Assembly: GCF_001905125.1 (NCBI RefSeq)
Contig: NZ_LWLE01000038.1
Span: 357,596-421,595 of the forward strand
Origin: Streptomyces sp. TSRI0281
GTDB lineage: Bacteria; Actinomycetota; Actinomycetes; Streptomycetales; Streptomycetaceae
Direction: 5' to 3'
DNA: 64,000 bases
The number at the start of each line of letters is the position of its first letter. The stretch's first letter is position 1. Under the pieces are notes generated by a model. That model saw only the letters and a list, made by a program, of their open reading frames with translations, was not told the origin of the DNA and searched no databases. Position numbers and translations under genes: made by a program. Shown here one piece after another: positions 28,734 to 37,982 of the stretch.

Positions 28734-29972
28734 GTGCAGAAGCCGAAGGTCGTCCTGGGGGTCAGCGGAGGCATCGCCGCCTACAAGGCGTGCGAGCTGC
28801 TGCGCCGGCTGACCGAGTCCGGACACGACGTACGGGTCGTGCCGACCGAGTCCTCGCTGCACTTCGTGGGGGCCGCCACCTGGTCCGCGCTCTCCGGCCA
28901 CCCCGTCTCGACCGAGGTCTGGGACGATGTCCACGAGGTGCCGCACGTACGCATCGGACAGGGCGCCGACCTCGTCGTGGTCGCCCCGGCCACCGCGGAC
29001 ATGCTCGCCAGGGCCGCCCACGGCCTCGCCGACGACCTCCTCACCAACACGCTGCTCACCGCCCGTTGTCCGGTGGTCTTCGCGCCCGCCATGCACACCG
29101 AGATGTGGGAGCACCCCGCCACCCAGGAGAACGTCGCCACCCTGCGCCGCCGCGGTGCCGTCGTCATCGAGCCCGCGGTCGGCCGGCTCACCGGCGTCGA
29201 CACCGGCAAGGGCCGGCTGCCCGACCCCGGCGAGATCTTCGAGGTCTGCCGGCGCGTCCTGACCCGCGGCCCCGCCGAGCCCGACCTCGCGGGCCGCCAT
29301 GTGGTGATCAGCGCGGGCGGCACGCGCGAACCCCTCGACCCCGTCCGCTACCTCGGCAACCGCTCCTCCGGCAAGCAGGGGTACGCGCTGGCGCGCACCG
29401 CGGTCGCCCGCGGGGCCAGGGTCACGCTGATCGAGGCCAACACCGGACTGCCCGACCCGGCGGGCGCCGACGTGCTGCGGGTCGGAACGGCCGTCCAGCT
29501 GCGCGAGGCCGTACTGAAGGCCGCGGCGGACGCGGACGTCGTGGTGATGGCGGCGGCGGTCGCCGATTTCCGGCCCGCCGAGTACGCCCAGGGCAAGATC
29601 AAGAAGAAGGACGGTCAGGAGCCCGCCGCCGTCGCGCTCGTCCGGAACCCCGACATCCTCGCCGAGGTCGCCACCGGCCGGGCCCGGCCGGATCAGATCG
29701 TCGTGGGTTTCGCCGCCGAGACCGACGACGTTCTCGCCAACGGGCGGCAGAAGCTCCGCCGCAAGGGCTGCGATCTGCTCGTCGTCAACGAGGTGGGGGA
29801 GCGCAAGACCTTCGGCTCGGAGGAGAACGAGGCCGTGGTGCTCGCGGCGGACGGCGGTGAGACCCCGGTGCCGCACGGACCCAAGGAAGCGCTTGCCGAC
29901 ACGGTCTGGGACCTCGTGGCGACAAGGTTCCGCCAGATTTCACATTCGCCGCTCCGAGGGTCCGAAAGCTAG
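28734..29972 (+). CDS. coaBC: Bifunctional phosphopantothenoylcysteine decarboxylase / phosphopantothenate-cysteine ligase
   Basis: Two steps of coenzyme A synthesis. The 412 residues comprise the FMN-dependent CoaC half (VVLGVSGGIAAYKACELLRRL, APAMHTEMWEHPATQENV with the active-site region) and the CTP-dependent CoaB half (VVISAGGTREPLDPVRYLGNRSSGKQG split motif, VMAAAVADFRP, IKKKDG, VGFAAET). GTG 28734 behind GGGGAG is chosen over the in-frame upstream ATG at 28689, which would add an unconserved leader. Confidence 0.96.
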   Translation: MQKPKVVLGVSGGIAAYKACELLRRLTESGHDVRVVPTESSLHFVGAATWSALSGHPVSTEVWDDVHEVPHVRIGQGADLVVVAPATADMLARAAHGLADDLLTNTLLTARCPVVFAPAMHTEMWEHPATQENVATLRRRGAVVIEPAVGRLTGVDTGKGRLPDPGEIFEVCRRVLTRGPAEPDLAGRHVVISAGGTREPLDPVRYLGNRSSGKQGYALARTAVARGARVTLIEANTGLPDPAGADVLRVGTAVQLREAVLKAAADADVVVMAAAVADFRPAEYAQGKIKKKDGQEPAAVALVRNPDILAEVATGRARPDQIVVGFAAETDDVLANGRQKLRRKGCDLLVVNEVGERKTFGSEENEAVVLAADGGETPVPHGPKEALADTVWDLVATRFRQISHSPLRGSES

Positions 29973-30178
29973 CGAAATCGGGCCCATTCGGTGCCCTGAC
30001 GGGTGAATCCTCGTACCGCCGAAGGCAGTGCCGCACGTCACAGACGTGCCAAAGTGCGAGACGCGTGGCCCAAGCGACGGGTGCGACCGATAAACTGGAC
30101 GACGGTACGTAGCCGGGCGCAGCTCCCGGGCGTACCACCAATGATCAGCCAGCAGCCGCTGCAACCCCAGGGAGCGAT

Positions 30179-31402
30179 GTGTCCCGCCGTCTCTTCACCT
30201 CGGAATCTGTCACCGAGGGTCACCCCGACAAGATCGCTGACCAGATCAGCGACACGATTCTCGACGCGCTCCTGCGCGAGGACCCCGCCTCGCGCGTCGC
30301 CGTCGAGACCTTGATCACCACCGGTCTGGTGCATGTCGCGGGTGAGGTCACGACCAAGGCCTACGCCGACATTCCCAACCTCGTGCGCAACAAGGTTCTG
30401 GAGATCGGCTACGACTCCTCGAAGAAGGGCTTCGACGGCGCATCCTGTGGCGTCTCGGTGTCCATCGGTGCACAGTCCCCGGACATCGCCCAGGGCGTCG
30501 ACACCGCGTACGAGAAGCGCGTCGAGGGTGCCTCCCAGAGGGATGGGGAGGACGAACTCGACAAGCAGGGCGCGGGCGACCAGGGCCTGATGTTCGGTTA
30601 CGCCTGCGACGAGACGCCCGAACTGATGCCGCTCCCGATCCACCTGGCGCACCGGCTCTCGCGCCGGCTGTCCGAGGTCCGCAAGAACGGGACCATCCCG
30701 TACCTGCGCCCCGACGGCAAGACCCAGGTCACCATCGAGTACGACGGTGACAAGGCCGTCCGCCTCGACACGGTCGTCGTCTCCTCGCAGCACGCGAGCG
30801 ACATCGACCTGGACTCGCTGCTCGCGCCCGACATCCGTGAGTTCGTCGTCGAGCACGTCCTGGCGCAGCTCATCGAGGACGGCATCAAGCTGGACACCGA
30901 GGGCTACCGCCTCCTGGTGAACCCGACCGGCCGCTTCGAGATCGGCGGCCCGATGGGCGACGCCGGGCTGACCGGCCGCAAGATCATCATCGACACCTAC
31001 GGCGGTATGGCCCGCCACGGTGGCGGCGCCTTCTCGGGCAAGGACCCCTCGAAGGTGGACCGTTCGGCGGCGTACGCGATGCGCTGGGTCGCGAAGAACG
31101 TCGTCGCCGCGGGCCTCGCCTCCCGCTGCGAGGTCCAGGTCGCGTACGCGATCGGCAAGGCCGAACCGGTCGGGCTGTTCGTCGAGACCTTCGGTACGGC
31201 AGCCATCGAGAGCGAGAAGATCGAGCACGCCATCGGCGAGGTCTTCGACCTCCGCCCGGCCGCGATCATCCGCGACCTCGACCTGCTGCGGCCGATCTAC
31301 GCCCAGACCGCCGCGTACGGCCACTTCGGCCGCGAACTCCCCGACTTCACCTGGGAGCGCACCGACCGCGTGGACGCCCTGCGCCGCGCCGCGGGCCTGT
31401 AG
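30179..31402 (+). CDS. metK: S-adenosylmethionine synthetase
   Basis: Makes S-adenosylmethionine from methionine and ATP. The 407 residues carry SVTEGHPDKIADQISD, the flexible active-site loop GASQRDGEDELDKQGAGDQGLMFGYA (split motif) and GGAFSGKDPSKVDRSAAY. The GTG start follows CAGGGAG by a few bases. The 206 bases upstream were checked for a riboswitch-like structure. None was recognised. A 16-bp hairpin follows the stop. Confidence 0.98.
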   Translation: MSRRLFTSESVTEGHPDKIADQISDTILDALLREDPASRVAVETLITTGLVHVAGEVTTKAYADIPNLVRNKVLEIGYDSSKKGFDGASCGVSVSIGAQSPDIAQGVDTAYEKRVEGASQRDGEDELDKQGAGDQGLMFGYACDETPELMPLPIHLAHRLSRRLSEVRKNGTIPYLRPDGKTQVTIEYDGDKAVRLDTVVVSSQHASDIDLDSLLAPDIREFVVEHVLAQLIEDGIKLDTEGYRLLVNPTGRFEIGGPMGDAGLTGRKIIIDTYGGMARHGGGAFSGKDPSKVDRSAAYAMRWVAKNVVAAGLASRCEVQVAYAIGKAEPVGLFVETFGTAAIESEKIEHAIGEVFDLRPAAIIRDLDLLRPIYAQTAAYGHFGRELPDFTWERTDRVDALRRAAGL

Positions 31403-31425
31403 GACCGTCGCGCAGTCACGGCTTG

Positions 31426-31463
31426 CCGGGGCCCGGACACCGATCGTGGTGTCCGGGCCCCGG
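31426..31463 (+). terminator. metK terminator
   Basis: CCGGGGCCCGGACACC (31426-31441) pairs with GGTGTCCGGGCCCCGG (31448-31463) over a six-base loop, 24 bases past the metK stop and 51 bases before priA. Confidence 0.85.
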
Positions 31464-31513
31464 TGTCGTGACGCCCGGCGCCGCTGTCAGTGCCGTCTGG
31501 TAGGAATTTGGCT

Positions 31514-33658
31514 GTGAGCAGCGACGACGAGCAGTCCGCAGGACCCGAGGCCGGGGTCCCGGAGCAGCTTGCGCTGATCCGGGAGACGGTCCGCAGGGCG
31601 AAGGTGCCCCGCGCCAAGCCACGGACCTGGCGCGGCGCCGCGCTGGCCAAGGAGCTGCCGGTCGCCCGTGTCCTGGTGAACAAGGGCGTGCTCCATCTCG
31701 ACCAGTACTTCGACTACGCGGTCCCGGAGGAGCTCGACGCCGACGCGCGGCCGGGCGTGCGGGTGCGCGTGCGGTTCGGGGCCGGGGGACGCAATGTGCG
31801 GGACGGGCGGCGTGAGGGCGGCGGGCTGATCGACGGGTTCCTCGTCGAGCGCGTGGCCGAGTCGGACTATCAGGGGGCGCTCGCCGCGCTCGCCTCCGTC
31901 GTGTCGCCGGAACCCGTGCTCGGACCGGAGCTGCTCGCCCTGTCACGGGCGGTCGCCGACCGGTATGCGGGCAGCCTCGCCGATGTGCTCCAACTCGCCG
32001 TGCCGCCGCGCAACGGGCGGGCCGAGTCCAAGCCCTCCCCGGAGCCCCTGCCGCCGCCGCCGGCGCCCCTGCCGGGCACGTGGGAGCGGTACGGGCAGGG
32101 GCCCGCGTTCCTGCGTGCGCTGGCCGAGGGCGGTGCGCCGCGGGCCGTGTGGACGGCGCTGCCGGGCCCGCACTGGCCGCAGGAGATCGCTCTGGCGGTG
32201 GCGGCGACGCTCTCCTCGGGACGCGGCGCGCTGGTCGTCGTACCGGACGGGCGGGTCGCGGGCCGGGTGGACGCCGCGCTGACCCAGGTGCTCGGGGCGG
32301 GACGGCACGCACTGCTCACCGCCGACTCCGGGCCCGAGAAGCGCTACCGCCAGTGGCTCGCCGTGCGCCGGGGTTCGGTACGGGCGGTCATCGGGACACG
32401 GGCCGCGATGTTCGCCCCCGTCGCGGATCTCGGCCTGGTCGCCATCTGGGACGACGGGGACTCCAGCCACAGCGACGACAACGCCCCCTTCCCCCATGTC
32501 CGCGAGGTCCTGGAGCTGCGGGCCGCGCACGGCCGGTGCGGCTTCCTGCTCGGCGGGACGAGCTGCACCGTGGAGGCCGCCCAGCTCGTGGAGAGCGGCT
32601 GGGCGCTCCCGCTCGGCGCGGACCGTGAGCAGCTCAGGAGGGCGGCGCCCCTGATCCGTACGGTCGGGGACGGCGAGCTGGCCCGGGACGGCGCGGCGAA
32701 GACGGCGCGGCTGCCCAGCCTGGCCTGGCAGACCGTACGGGACGGGCTGCGCGGCGGTCCGGTACTGGTCCAGGTCCCGCGCCGGGGTTACGCCCCACGG
32801 CTCGCCTGCGAACGCTGCCGCACCCCGGCCCGCTGCCGGCACTGCGCCGGGCCGCTGGAGGCACCCGACCAGCAGGACCTCGACTGCTCCTGGTGCGGAC
32901 GCGCCGAGCGTGCCTGGCACTGCACGGCCTGCGGGTCCACCCGGCTGCGCGCGCAGATCGTCGGGGCCCGCCGGACCGCCGAGGAGCTGGGCCGCGCCTT
33001 TCCCGCCGTGCCGGTACGGACATCGGGGCGTGACCACATCCTGGACGCGGTGCCGGGCGCTCCCGCGCTGGTCGTCAGTACGCCGGGGGCCGAGCCCGTC
33101 GCCGAGGGCGGGTATGCCGCCGCGCTGCTGCTCGACGGCTGGGCGATGCTCGGCAGACCCGATCTGCGGGCGGGGGAGGACGCGCTGCGCCGCTGGACGG
33201 CCGCGGCGTCGCTGGTCCGGGGGCAGGACGAGGGCGGCACGGTGGTCATCGTGGCCGAGCCGACGCTGCGGCCGGTGCAGGCGCTGGTGCGCTGGGATCC
33301 GGCGGGGTACGCCCGGCGCGAGCTGGCCGAGCGGGCCGAGCTGGGCTTTCCGCCGGTGTCCCGGATGGCTTCGGTGACCGGGCCCGTGGAAGCCCTGGCC
33401 GGTTTCCTCGCTACGGCCGGACTGCCGCCGGAGGCCGAGGTCCTGGGCCCCGTACCGGTACCGTCCGCCGAGCCGGGCAGGCCGCGCAGGCCGTGGGACG
33501 CCCCGCCCGGCGAGACCTGGGAGCGGGCGCTGATCCGGGTGGTGCCGGGACGCGGTGCGGCGCTGGCCGCCGCGCTGAAGGGGGCGCAGGCGGCGCGGAT
33601 GGCCCGGGGTGGCGGAGACCCGGTACGGATCAGGGTCGACCCGCCGGACATCGGCTGA
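31514..33658 (+). CDS. priA: PriA-family primosomal protein lacking helicase motifs
   Basis: Replication-restart protein homologous to PriA (714 residues). The N-terminal DNA-binding domain (ARVLVNKGVLHLDQYFDYAVPEEL) and the eight-to-nine-cysteine zinc cluster (CERCRTPARCRHC...CSWCGRAERAWHCTACGS) are intact. The helicase core is degenerate. Where Walker A GxTGSGKT should lie the sequence reads ALPGPHWPQEIALAVAATL, and the DEEH box reads AIWDDGDSSHSD. Loss of these motifs is typical of actinobacterial PriA, so it probably acts as a DNA-binding loader without ATP-driven unwinding. GTG 31514 is preferred over ATG 31490. Confidence 0.92.
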   Translation: MSSDDEQSAGPEAGVPEQLALIRETVRRAKVPRAKPRTWRGAALAKELPVARVLVNKGVLHLDQYFDYAVPEELDADARPGVRVRVRFGAGGRNVRDGRREGGGLIDGFLVERVAESDYQGALAALASVVSPEPVLGPELLALSRAVADRYAGSLADVLQLAVPPRNGRAESKPSPEPLPPPPAPLPGTWERYGQGPAFLRALAEGGAPRAVWTALPGPHWPQEIALAVAATLSSGRGALVVVPDGRVAGRVDAALTQVLGAGRHALLTADSGPEKRYRQWLAVRRGSVRAVIGTRAAMFAPVADLGLVAIWDDGDSSHSDDNAPFPHVREVLELRAAHGRCGFLLGGTSCTVEAAQLVESGWALPLGADREQLRRAAPLIRTVGDGELARDGAAKTARLPSLAWQTVRDGLRGGPVLVQVPRRGYAPRLACERCRTPARCRHCAGPLEAPDQQDLDCSWCGRAERAWHCTACGSTRLRAQIVGARRTAEELGRAFPAVPVRTSGRDHILDAVPGAPALVVSTPGAEPVAEGGYAAALLLDGWAMLGRPDLRAGEDALRRWTAAASLVRGQDEGGTVVIVAEPTLRPVQALVRWDPAGYARRELAERAELGFPPVSRMASVTGPVEALAGFLATAGLPPEAEVLGPVPVPSAEPGRPRRPWDAPPGETWERALIRVVPGRGAALAAALKGAQAARMARGGGDPVRIRVDPPDIG

Positions 33659-33719
33659 GGCCCCGGTGCCGACCGGTGGACATCGGTGCGGACGCGGTCG
33701 GCGGAGCGTGCAGACGGGA

Positions 33720-33752
33720 CTGCCCCGCCGTGCGACCGGCACGGTGGGGCAG
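33720..33752 (+). terminator. Bidirectional hairpin between priA and the convergent HTH gene
   Basis: CTGCCCCGCCGTGC (33720-33733) pairs with GCACGGTGGGGCAG (33739-33752) with one G-U pair and a five-base loop. It lies 61 bases after priA and 16 bases after the stop of the minus-strand gene, so it can serve both. Confidence 0.75.
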
Positions 33753-33768
33753 AGGGGACAGTGTGGGG

Positions 33769-34338
33769 TCAGCCGTTGCGCGGGCCGGGGAAGGCGCCGG
33801 GGCGCAGCTCCTCCCGTGCCGAAGGGGCGCCGACCGAGGGCTGCGGAGGCATCGAGCGGGCCGCGGGCACCGCGGGCAGGGTGGGCCCGGACGGGATGAC
33901 GGGGGCACCGGGCATGCCGGGGGACAAGGGGCGGGGCGCCGCGGCATCGGCCGCGACGGCGGTGGAATCGGCGGCGCCGGGCTGCGGGGCGGCGCGACGG
34001 GATCCGTAACGGCGGTGCACCGCCTGCTTGGTGACCCCCAGGGCGGAGCCCACCGCGTCCCAGGAGAATCCGAGGGAACGGTCGAAGTCCACCGCCGCGG
34101 TGACCAGGGTCTCGACGCTGTCCCGCAGTTCCTGGGCGAGGCGGACGGTGGGGGCCGGGGCCCTGCCATAGACGACGAAGCCCGCTGAGGGGCCGGAGCG
34201 GCGCGGACGGTAGACATTGCCCAGCTGTGCGGTGAGGGTGCGCAGCGCGTCCACCTGCCGCCGGACCCGCTCGATGTCCCGCACCAGGAGATGCAGGCTG
34301 GCCCGCGCTTGGGCGTCGTGGGTTGCGTGGTCGGCCAT
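33769..34338 (-). CDS. Small HTH DNA-binding protein of unknown target
   Basis: The 189 residues begin with helices (HLLVRDIERVRRQVDALRTLTAQL, 16-39). A possible AT-hook-like basic patch and a helix-turn-helix follow at about 92-111 (SWDAVGSALGVTKQAVHRR), then a Pro/Ala-rich disordered tail. The wording resembles streptomycete proteins annotated only as DNA-binding or hypothetical. ATG 34338 has GAGAGG about eight bases upstream. It is convergent with priA and divergent from fmt, so it might control neither, one or both. Confidence 0.8.
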   Translation of the reverse strand: MADHATHDAQARASLHLLVRDIERVRRQVDALRTLTAQLGNVYRPRRSGPSAGFVVYGRAPAPTVRLAQELRDSVETLVTAAVDFDRSLGFSWDAVGSALGVTKQAVHRRYGSRRAAPQPGAADSTAVAADAAAPRPLSPGMPGAPVIPSGPTLPAVPAARSMPPQPSVGAPSAREELRPGAFPGPRNG

Positions 34339-34621
34339 GAAGAAGCCTCTCGAACCGGCGTTGAAAGGGATCGGGCCGCACCGTGGCGGCCCGCTTCGGT
34401 CAATCTCCTTTGACCAACGCGTCAGCCGGGTATGTGGTCACGCTATCGGGGCGTATGTGCATATGCGCGGGGCGCACAGGCGCGCGTACGCCCCCCGGTA
34501 GGAGTAGAACGTGAGCCCCTCGGGGCTGCCGTCACGCACCCGCAGGGGATACCGGGAGTGCCCTTAGACTGGTGCGTTGCTCGTCACCGTACGTCTTGGC
34601 CCGAGAGGCAGTCAGCCACCC

Positions 34622-35554
34622 ATGAAGCTCGTCTTCGCCGGCACCCCCGAGGTCGCCGTCCCCGCCCTGGACGCCCTGATCGCCTCCGACCGGCACGAGG
34701 TGGCCGCCGTGGTGACCCGCCCCGACGCACCCTCGGGGCGCGGTCGCCGGCTGGTCGCCAGCCCCGTCGCCGAGCGGGCGGCGGAGGCCGGGATCGAGGT
34801 CCTCAAGCCGGCCAGGCCGCGGGACGAGGAATTCCTGGCCCGGCTGCGGGAGATCGCGCCGGACTGCTGCCCCGTCGTCGCCTACGGTGCGCTGCTCCCC
34901 AAGGTCGCGCTCGACGTGCCCGCCCGCGGCTGGGTCAACCTGCACTTCTCGCTGCTGCCCGCCTGGCGCGGCGCCGCGCCGGTCCAGCACTCCGTGATGG
35001 CCGGGGACGAGGTGACCGGAGCGTCGACCTTCCTGATCGAGGAGGGCCTCGACTCCGGTCCGGTGTACGGCGTCCTCACCGAGGAGATCCGTCCCACCGA
35101 CACCAGCGGCGACCTGCTCACCCGGCTCGCCTTCGCCGGTTCCGGGCTGCTCGCGGCGACGATGGACGGCATCGAGGACGGCACGCTGCACGCCGTCCCG
35201 CAGCCGGCCGAGGGCATCTCCCTCGCCCCGAAGATCACCGTCGAGGACGCCCAGGTGCAGTGGTCCGACCCGGCTCTGCGGGTGGACCGGGTGGTGCGCG
35301 GGTGCACCCCGGCGCCCGGCGCGTGGACGCTCTTCCGGGGGGAACGGCTCAAGCTGATCCAGGCCGCACCGGTCCTGGACCGTGCCGATCTGGCCCCCGG
35401 CGAGCTCTCCGCCGCCAAGAACAACGTGTACGTCGGCACCGGTTCGCACGCCGTCGAGCTGCTCTGGGTCCAGCCGCAGGGCAAGAAGCCGATGAAGGCC
35501 GCCGACTGGGCGCGCGGGGTGCGGATCGCTCCGGGGGAGCTGCTCGGGGCGTAG
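34622..35554 (+). CDS. fmt: Methionyl-tRNA formyltransferase
   Basis: Formylates initiator Met-tRNA using 10-formyl-tetrahydrofolate. The 310 residues start KLVFAGTPEVAVPALDAL. The catalytic triad region NLHFSLLPAWRGAAPVQ holds Asn106, His108 and Ser110, and Asp144 is in EEGLDSGPV, the same numbering as the Escherichia coli enzyme. The C-terminal tRNA-binding domain follows (VVRGCTPAPGAWTLFRGE). ATG 34622 is preferred over the open frame to 34577. rsmB follows after 71 bases. Confidence 0.97.
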   Translation: MKLVFAGTPEVAVPALDALIASDRHEVAAVVTRPDAPSGRGRRLVASPVAERAAEAGIEVLKPARPRDEEFLARLREIAPDCCPVVAYGALLPKVALDVPARGWVNLHFSLLPAWRGAAPVQHSVMAGDEVTGASTFLIEEGLDSGPVYGVLTEEIRPTDTSGDLLTRLAFAGSGLLAATMDGIEDGTLHAVPQPAEGISLAPKITVEDAQVQWSDPALRVDRVVRGCTPAPGAWTLFRGERLKLIQAAPVLDRADLAPGELSAAKNNVYVGTGSHAVELLWVQPQGKKPMKAADWARGVRIAPGELLGA

Positions 35555-35625
35555 GTGCCGGGGCCCGGGACGGCGACGTACGCTGGGGAGGTTCGCCCCC
35601 TCACCATCAGCGGAGCACCTTTCAC

Positions 35626-37059
35626 GTGAACGACCAGCCGCGTCGCCGTCCTGCCAAGCCCCACCGCCGTCCCCAGAAGGACCCCGTCCGGTTCCTCGCC
35701 TTCGAGGCGCTCAGGGCCGTCGACGAACGTGACGCCTACGCCAACCTCGTCCTGCCCCCGCTGTTGAAGAAGGCCCGTGCCAAGGGCGACTTCGACGCGC
35801 GGGACGCGGCCCTGGCGACCGAGCTGGTCTACGGGACGCTGCGCCGTCAGGGTACGTACGACGCGATCGTCGCCGCCTGCATCGACCGGCCGCTGCGCGA
35901 GGTCGACCCGCCGGTCCTCGATGTGCTCAACATGGGCGTCCACCAACTGCTCGGCACCCGCATCCCGACCCACGCCGCCGTCTCCGCCAGTGTGGAGCTG
36001 GCCCGGGTGGTGCTGGGCGAGGGGCGCGCGAAATTCGTCAACGCGGTGCTGCGCAAGGTCTCGGCGCACGACCTCGACGGCTGGGTGGAGCGTGTCGCCC
36101 CGTCCTACGAGAAGGACGCCGAGGACCACCTCTCCATCGTCCACTCGCACCCGCGGTGGGTCGTCTCCGCGCTCTGGGACGCCCTGGGCGGCGGCCGGGC
36201 CGGGATCGAGGACCTGCTCGAAGCCGACAACGAACGGCCCGAGGTGACGCTCGTCGCCCGCCCCGGCCGCTCCACCACCGATGAGCTGCTGGAGGCTCTC
36301 GGCGAGGAGAACGGCCTGCCCGGCCGCTGGTCGCCGTACGCGGTACGGATGGCCGAGGGCGGCGAGCCGGGCGCCCTGACCGCTGTCCAGGACGGCAGCG
36401 CGGGCGTTCAGGACGAAGGCAGCCAGCTCGTCGCCGCCGCTCTCGCCAACGCTCCGGTGGAAGGCAACGACACCCGCTGGCTGGACGGCTGCGCGGGTCC
36501 CGGGGGCAAGGCCGCCCTGATGGCCGCGCTCGCGGCCGGCCGCGGCGCCGCCCTCGTCGCGGCCGAGAAGCAGCCGCACCGCGCCCGGCTGGTCGAGCGG
36601 GCGCTGGCGGGCAACCCCGGCCCGTACCAGGTGATCACGGCGGACGGCACCCGTCCGCCGTGGCGGCCCGGCACCTTCGACCGGATCCTGATGGACGTCC
36701 CCTGCTCGGGCCTCGGCGCGCTGCGCCGCCGTCCGGAGGCCCGCTGGCGGCGCCGGGCGGCGGACCTGGAGAGCTTCGCCCCGCTGCAACGCGGGCTGCT
36801 GCGCGAGGCATTGAAGGCCGTCCGGATCGGTGGGGTCGTGGGGTACGCGACCTGCTCGCCGCACCTCGCGGAGACCCGGGTCGTCGTGGAGGACGTACTC
36901 AAGGGCCGTGGCGGAGAACCGGTGCGGGCGGAGTGGGTCGACGCCCGTCCGCTGATGCCGGGAGTGCCCGCGCTGGGCGACGGACCCGACGTCCAGCTCT
37001 GGCCGCATCTGCACGGCACGGACGCGATGTACCTCGCCCTGCTGCGCCGGACCGGCTGA
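35626..37059 (+). CDS. rsmB: 16S rRNA (cytosine-967-C5)-methyltransferase
   Basis: Methylates C967 of 16S rRNA. GTG 35626 gives 477 residues. The N-terminal NusB-like RNA-binding domain (FEALRAVDERDAYANLVLPPLL...YGTLRRQGTYDAIV) is followed by the Rossmann methyltransferase domain: WLDGCAGPGGKAALMAAL (SAM loop), LMDVPCSGLGALRRRPEARW (Cys assisting release) and YATCSPHLAETRVVV (nucleophile Cys in TCS). A very long upstream extension of the frame is not coding. It pairs with fmt as in most bacteria (fmt-sun). Confidence 0.96.
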   Translation: MNDQPRRRPAKPHRRPQKDPVRFLAFEALRAVDERDAYANLVLPPLLKKARAKGDFDARDAALATELVYGTLRRQGTYDAIVAACIDRPLREVDPPVLDVLNMGVHQLLGTRIPTHAAVSASVELARVVLGEGRAKFVNAVLRKVSAHDLDGWVERVAPSYEKDAEDHLSIVHSHPRWVVSALWDALGGGRAGIEDLLEADNERPEVTLVARPGRSTTDELLEALGEENGLPGRWSPYAVRMAEGGEPGALTAVQDGSAGVQDEGSQLVAAALANAPVEGNDTRWLDGCAGPGGKAALMAALAAGRGAALVAAEKQPHRARLVERALAGNPGPYQVITADGTRPPWRPGTFDRILMDVPCSGLGALRRRPEARWRRRAADLESFAPLQRGLLREALKAVRIGGVVGYATCSPHLAETRVVVEDVLKGRGGEPVRAEWVDARPLMPGVPALGDGPDVQLWPHLHGTDAMYLALLRRTG

Positions 37060-37195
37060 ATTCCGCCTACGAAGCCGGTAAAAGAACAGTAAAGCGCAGG
37101 CAAAATGCCGGGATTGCGTGGACTGTGATGATCGCGTGAGGCTTTGGGGCGCATCGAGGCGGGGAACCGGCCGGGAACGTGGCAGGCTTGGGTGC

Positions 37196-37879
37196 ATGGC
37201 CCAGATCAACCCCAGCATCCTGTCCGCCGATTTCGCGCGTCTCGCCGAGGAGGCGAAGGCCGTCGAAGGCGCCGACTGGCTCCATGTCGACGTGATGGAC
37301 AACCACTTCGTGCCCAATCTGACGCTCGGGGTGCCGATCGTCGAGGCGCTGAGCAAGGCCACGGACACGCCGCTGGACTGCCATCTCATGATCGAGGACG
37401 CGGACCGCTGGGCTCCGCGGTACGTCGAGGCGGGCGCCGGTTCCGTCACCTTCCACGCGGAGGCGGCGGCGGCGCCGGTACGGCTGGCCCGGGAGATCCG
37501 TGCGAAGGGGGCGCGCGCCTCGATGGCGCTCAAGCCCGCGACGCCCATCGAGCCCTACGAGGACCTGCTCCCCGAGCTCGACATGCTGCTGATCATGACG
37601 GTCGAGCCGGGCTTCGGCGGCCAGGCGTTCCTGGACATCATGCTGCCGAAGATCCGCCGCACCCGTGAGCTGATCTCCAAGCACGGCCTCGAACTGTGGC
37701 TCCAGGTGGACGGCGGAGTGTCGGCGGCCACCATCGAGCGGTGCGCCGAGGCCGGGGCGGATGTCTTCGTCGCCGGCTCGGCGGTGTACGGGGCGGCCGA
37801 CCCGGCCGCCGCGGTGACGGCGCTGCGCGCGCAGGCGGACGCGGCCACGACCGCGGCGCCCTGGGCGTGCGGCCACTGA
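37196..37879 (+). CDS. rpe: Ribulose-phosphate 3-epimerase
   Basis: Interconverts ribulose-5-P and xylulose-5-P in the pentose phosphate pathway. The 227 residues carry the barrel motifs INPSILSADFARLAEE, WLHVDVMDNHFVPNLTLG, LDCHLMIED, MTVEPGFGGQAFL and WLQVDGGVS, with the conserved metal-binding His and Asp residues. ATG 37196 starts the conserved AQINPSIL. It lies 136 bases after rsmB; no terminator was recognised between them. Confidence 0.97.
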   Translation: MAQINPSILSADFARLAEEAKAVEGADWLHVDVMDNHFVPNLTLGVPIVEALSKATDTPLDCHLMIEDADRWAPRYVEAGAGSVTFHAEAAAAPVRLAREIRAKGARASMALKPATPIEPYEDLLPELDMLLIMTVEPGFGGQAFLDIMLPKIRRTRELISKHGLELWLQVDGGVSAATIERCAEAGADVFVAGSAVYGAADPAAAVTALRAQADAATTAAPWACGH

Positions 37880-37982
37880 ACCAAGCGCAGATGAACGTGG
37901 CCCGACGGGGCCGATCAAGGATCGCCGGATCTGACAGGATGAGCGGCGTATCGGGCGTGTGAACAGCAGTGAGGAGATCGCG

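Noticed and set aside
29973..30178. Possible SAM riboswitch before metK
   Set aside because: No SAM-I, SAM-II or SAM-IV-like conserved core or terminator pair was recognised in the 206 bases.
34339..34621. Missing gene between the HTH gene and fmt
   Set aside because: The frame open from 34432 runs through fmt on another frame and lacks conserved sequence before rsmB; the region looks like a divergent promoter.
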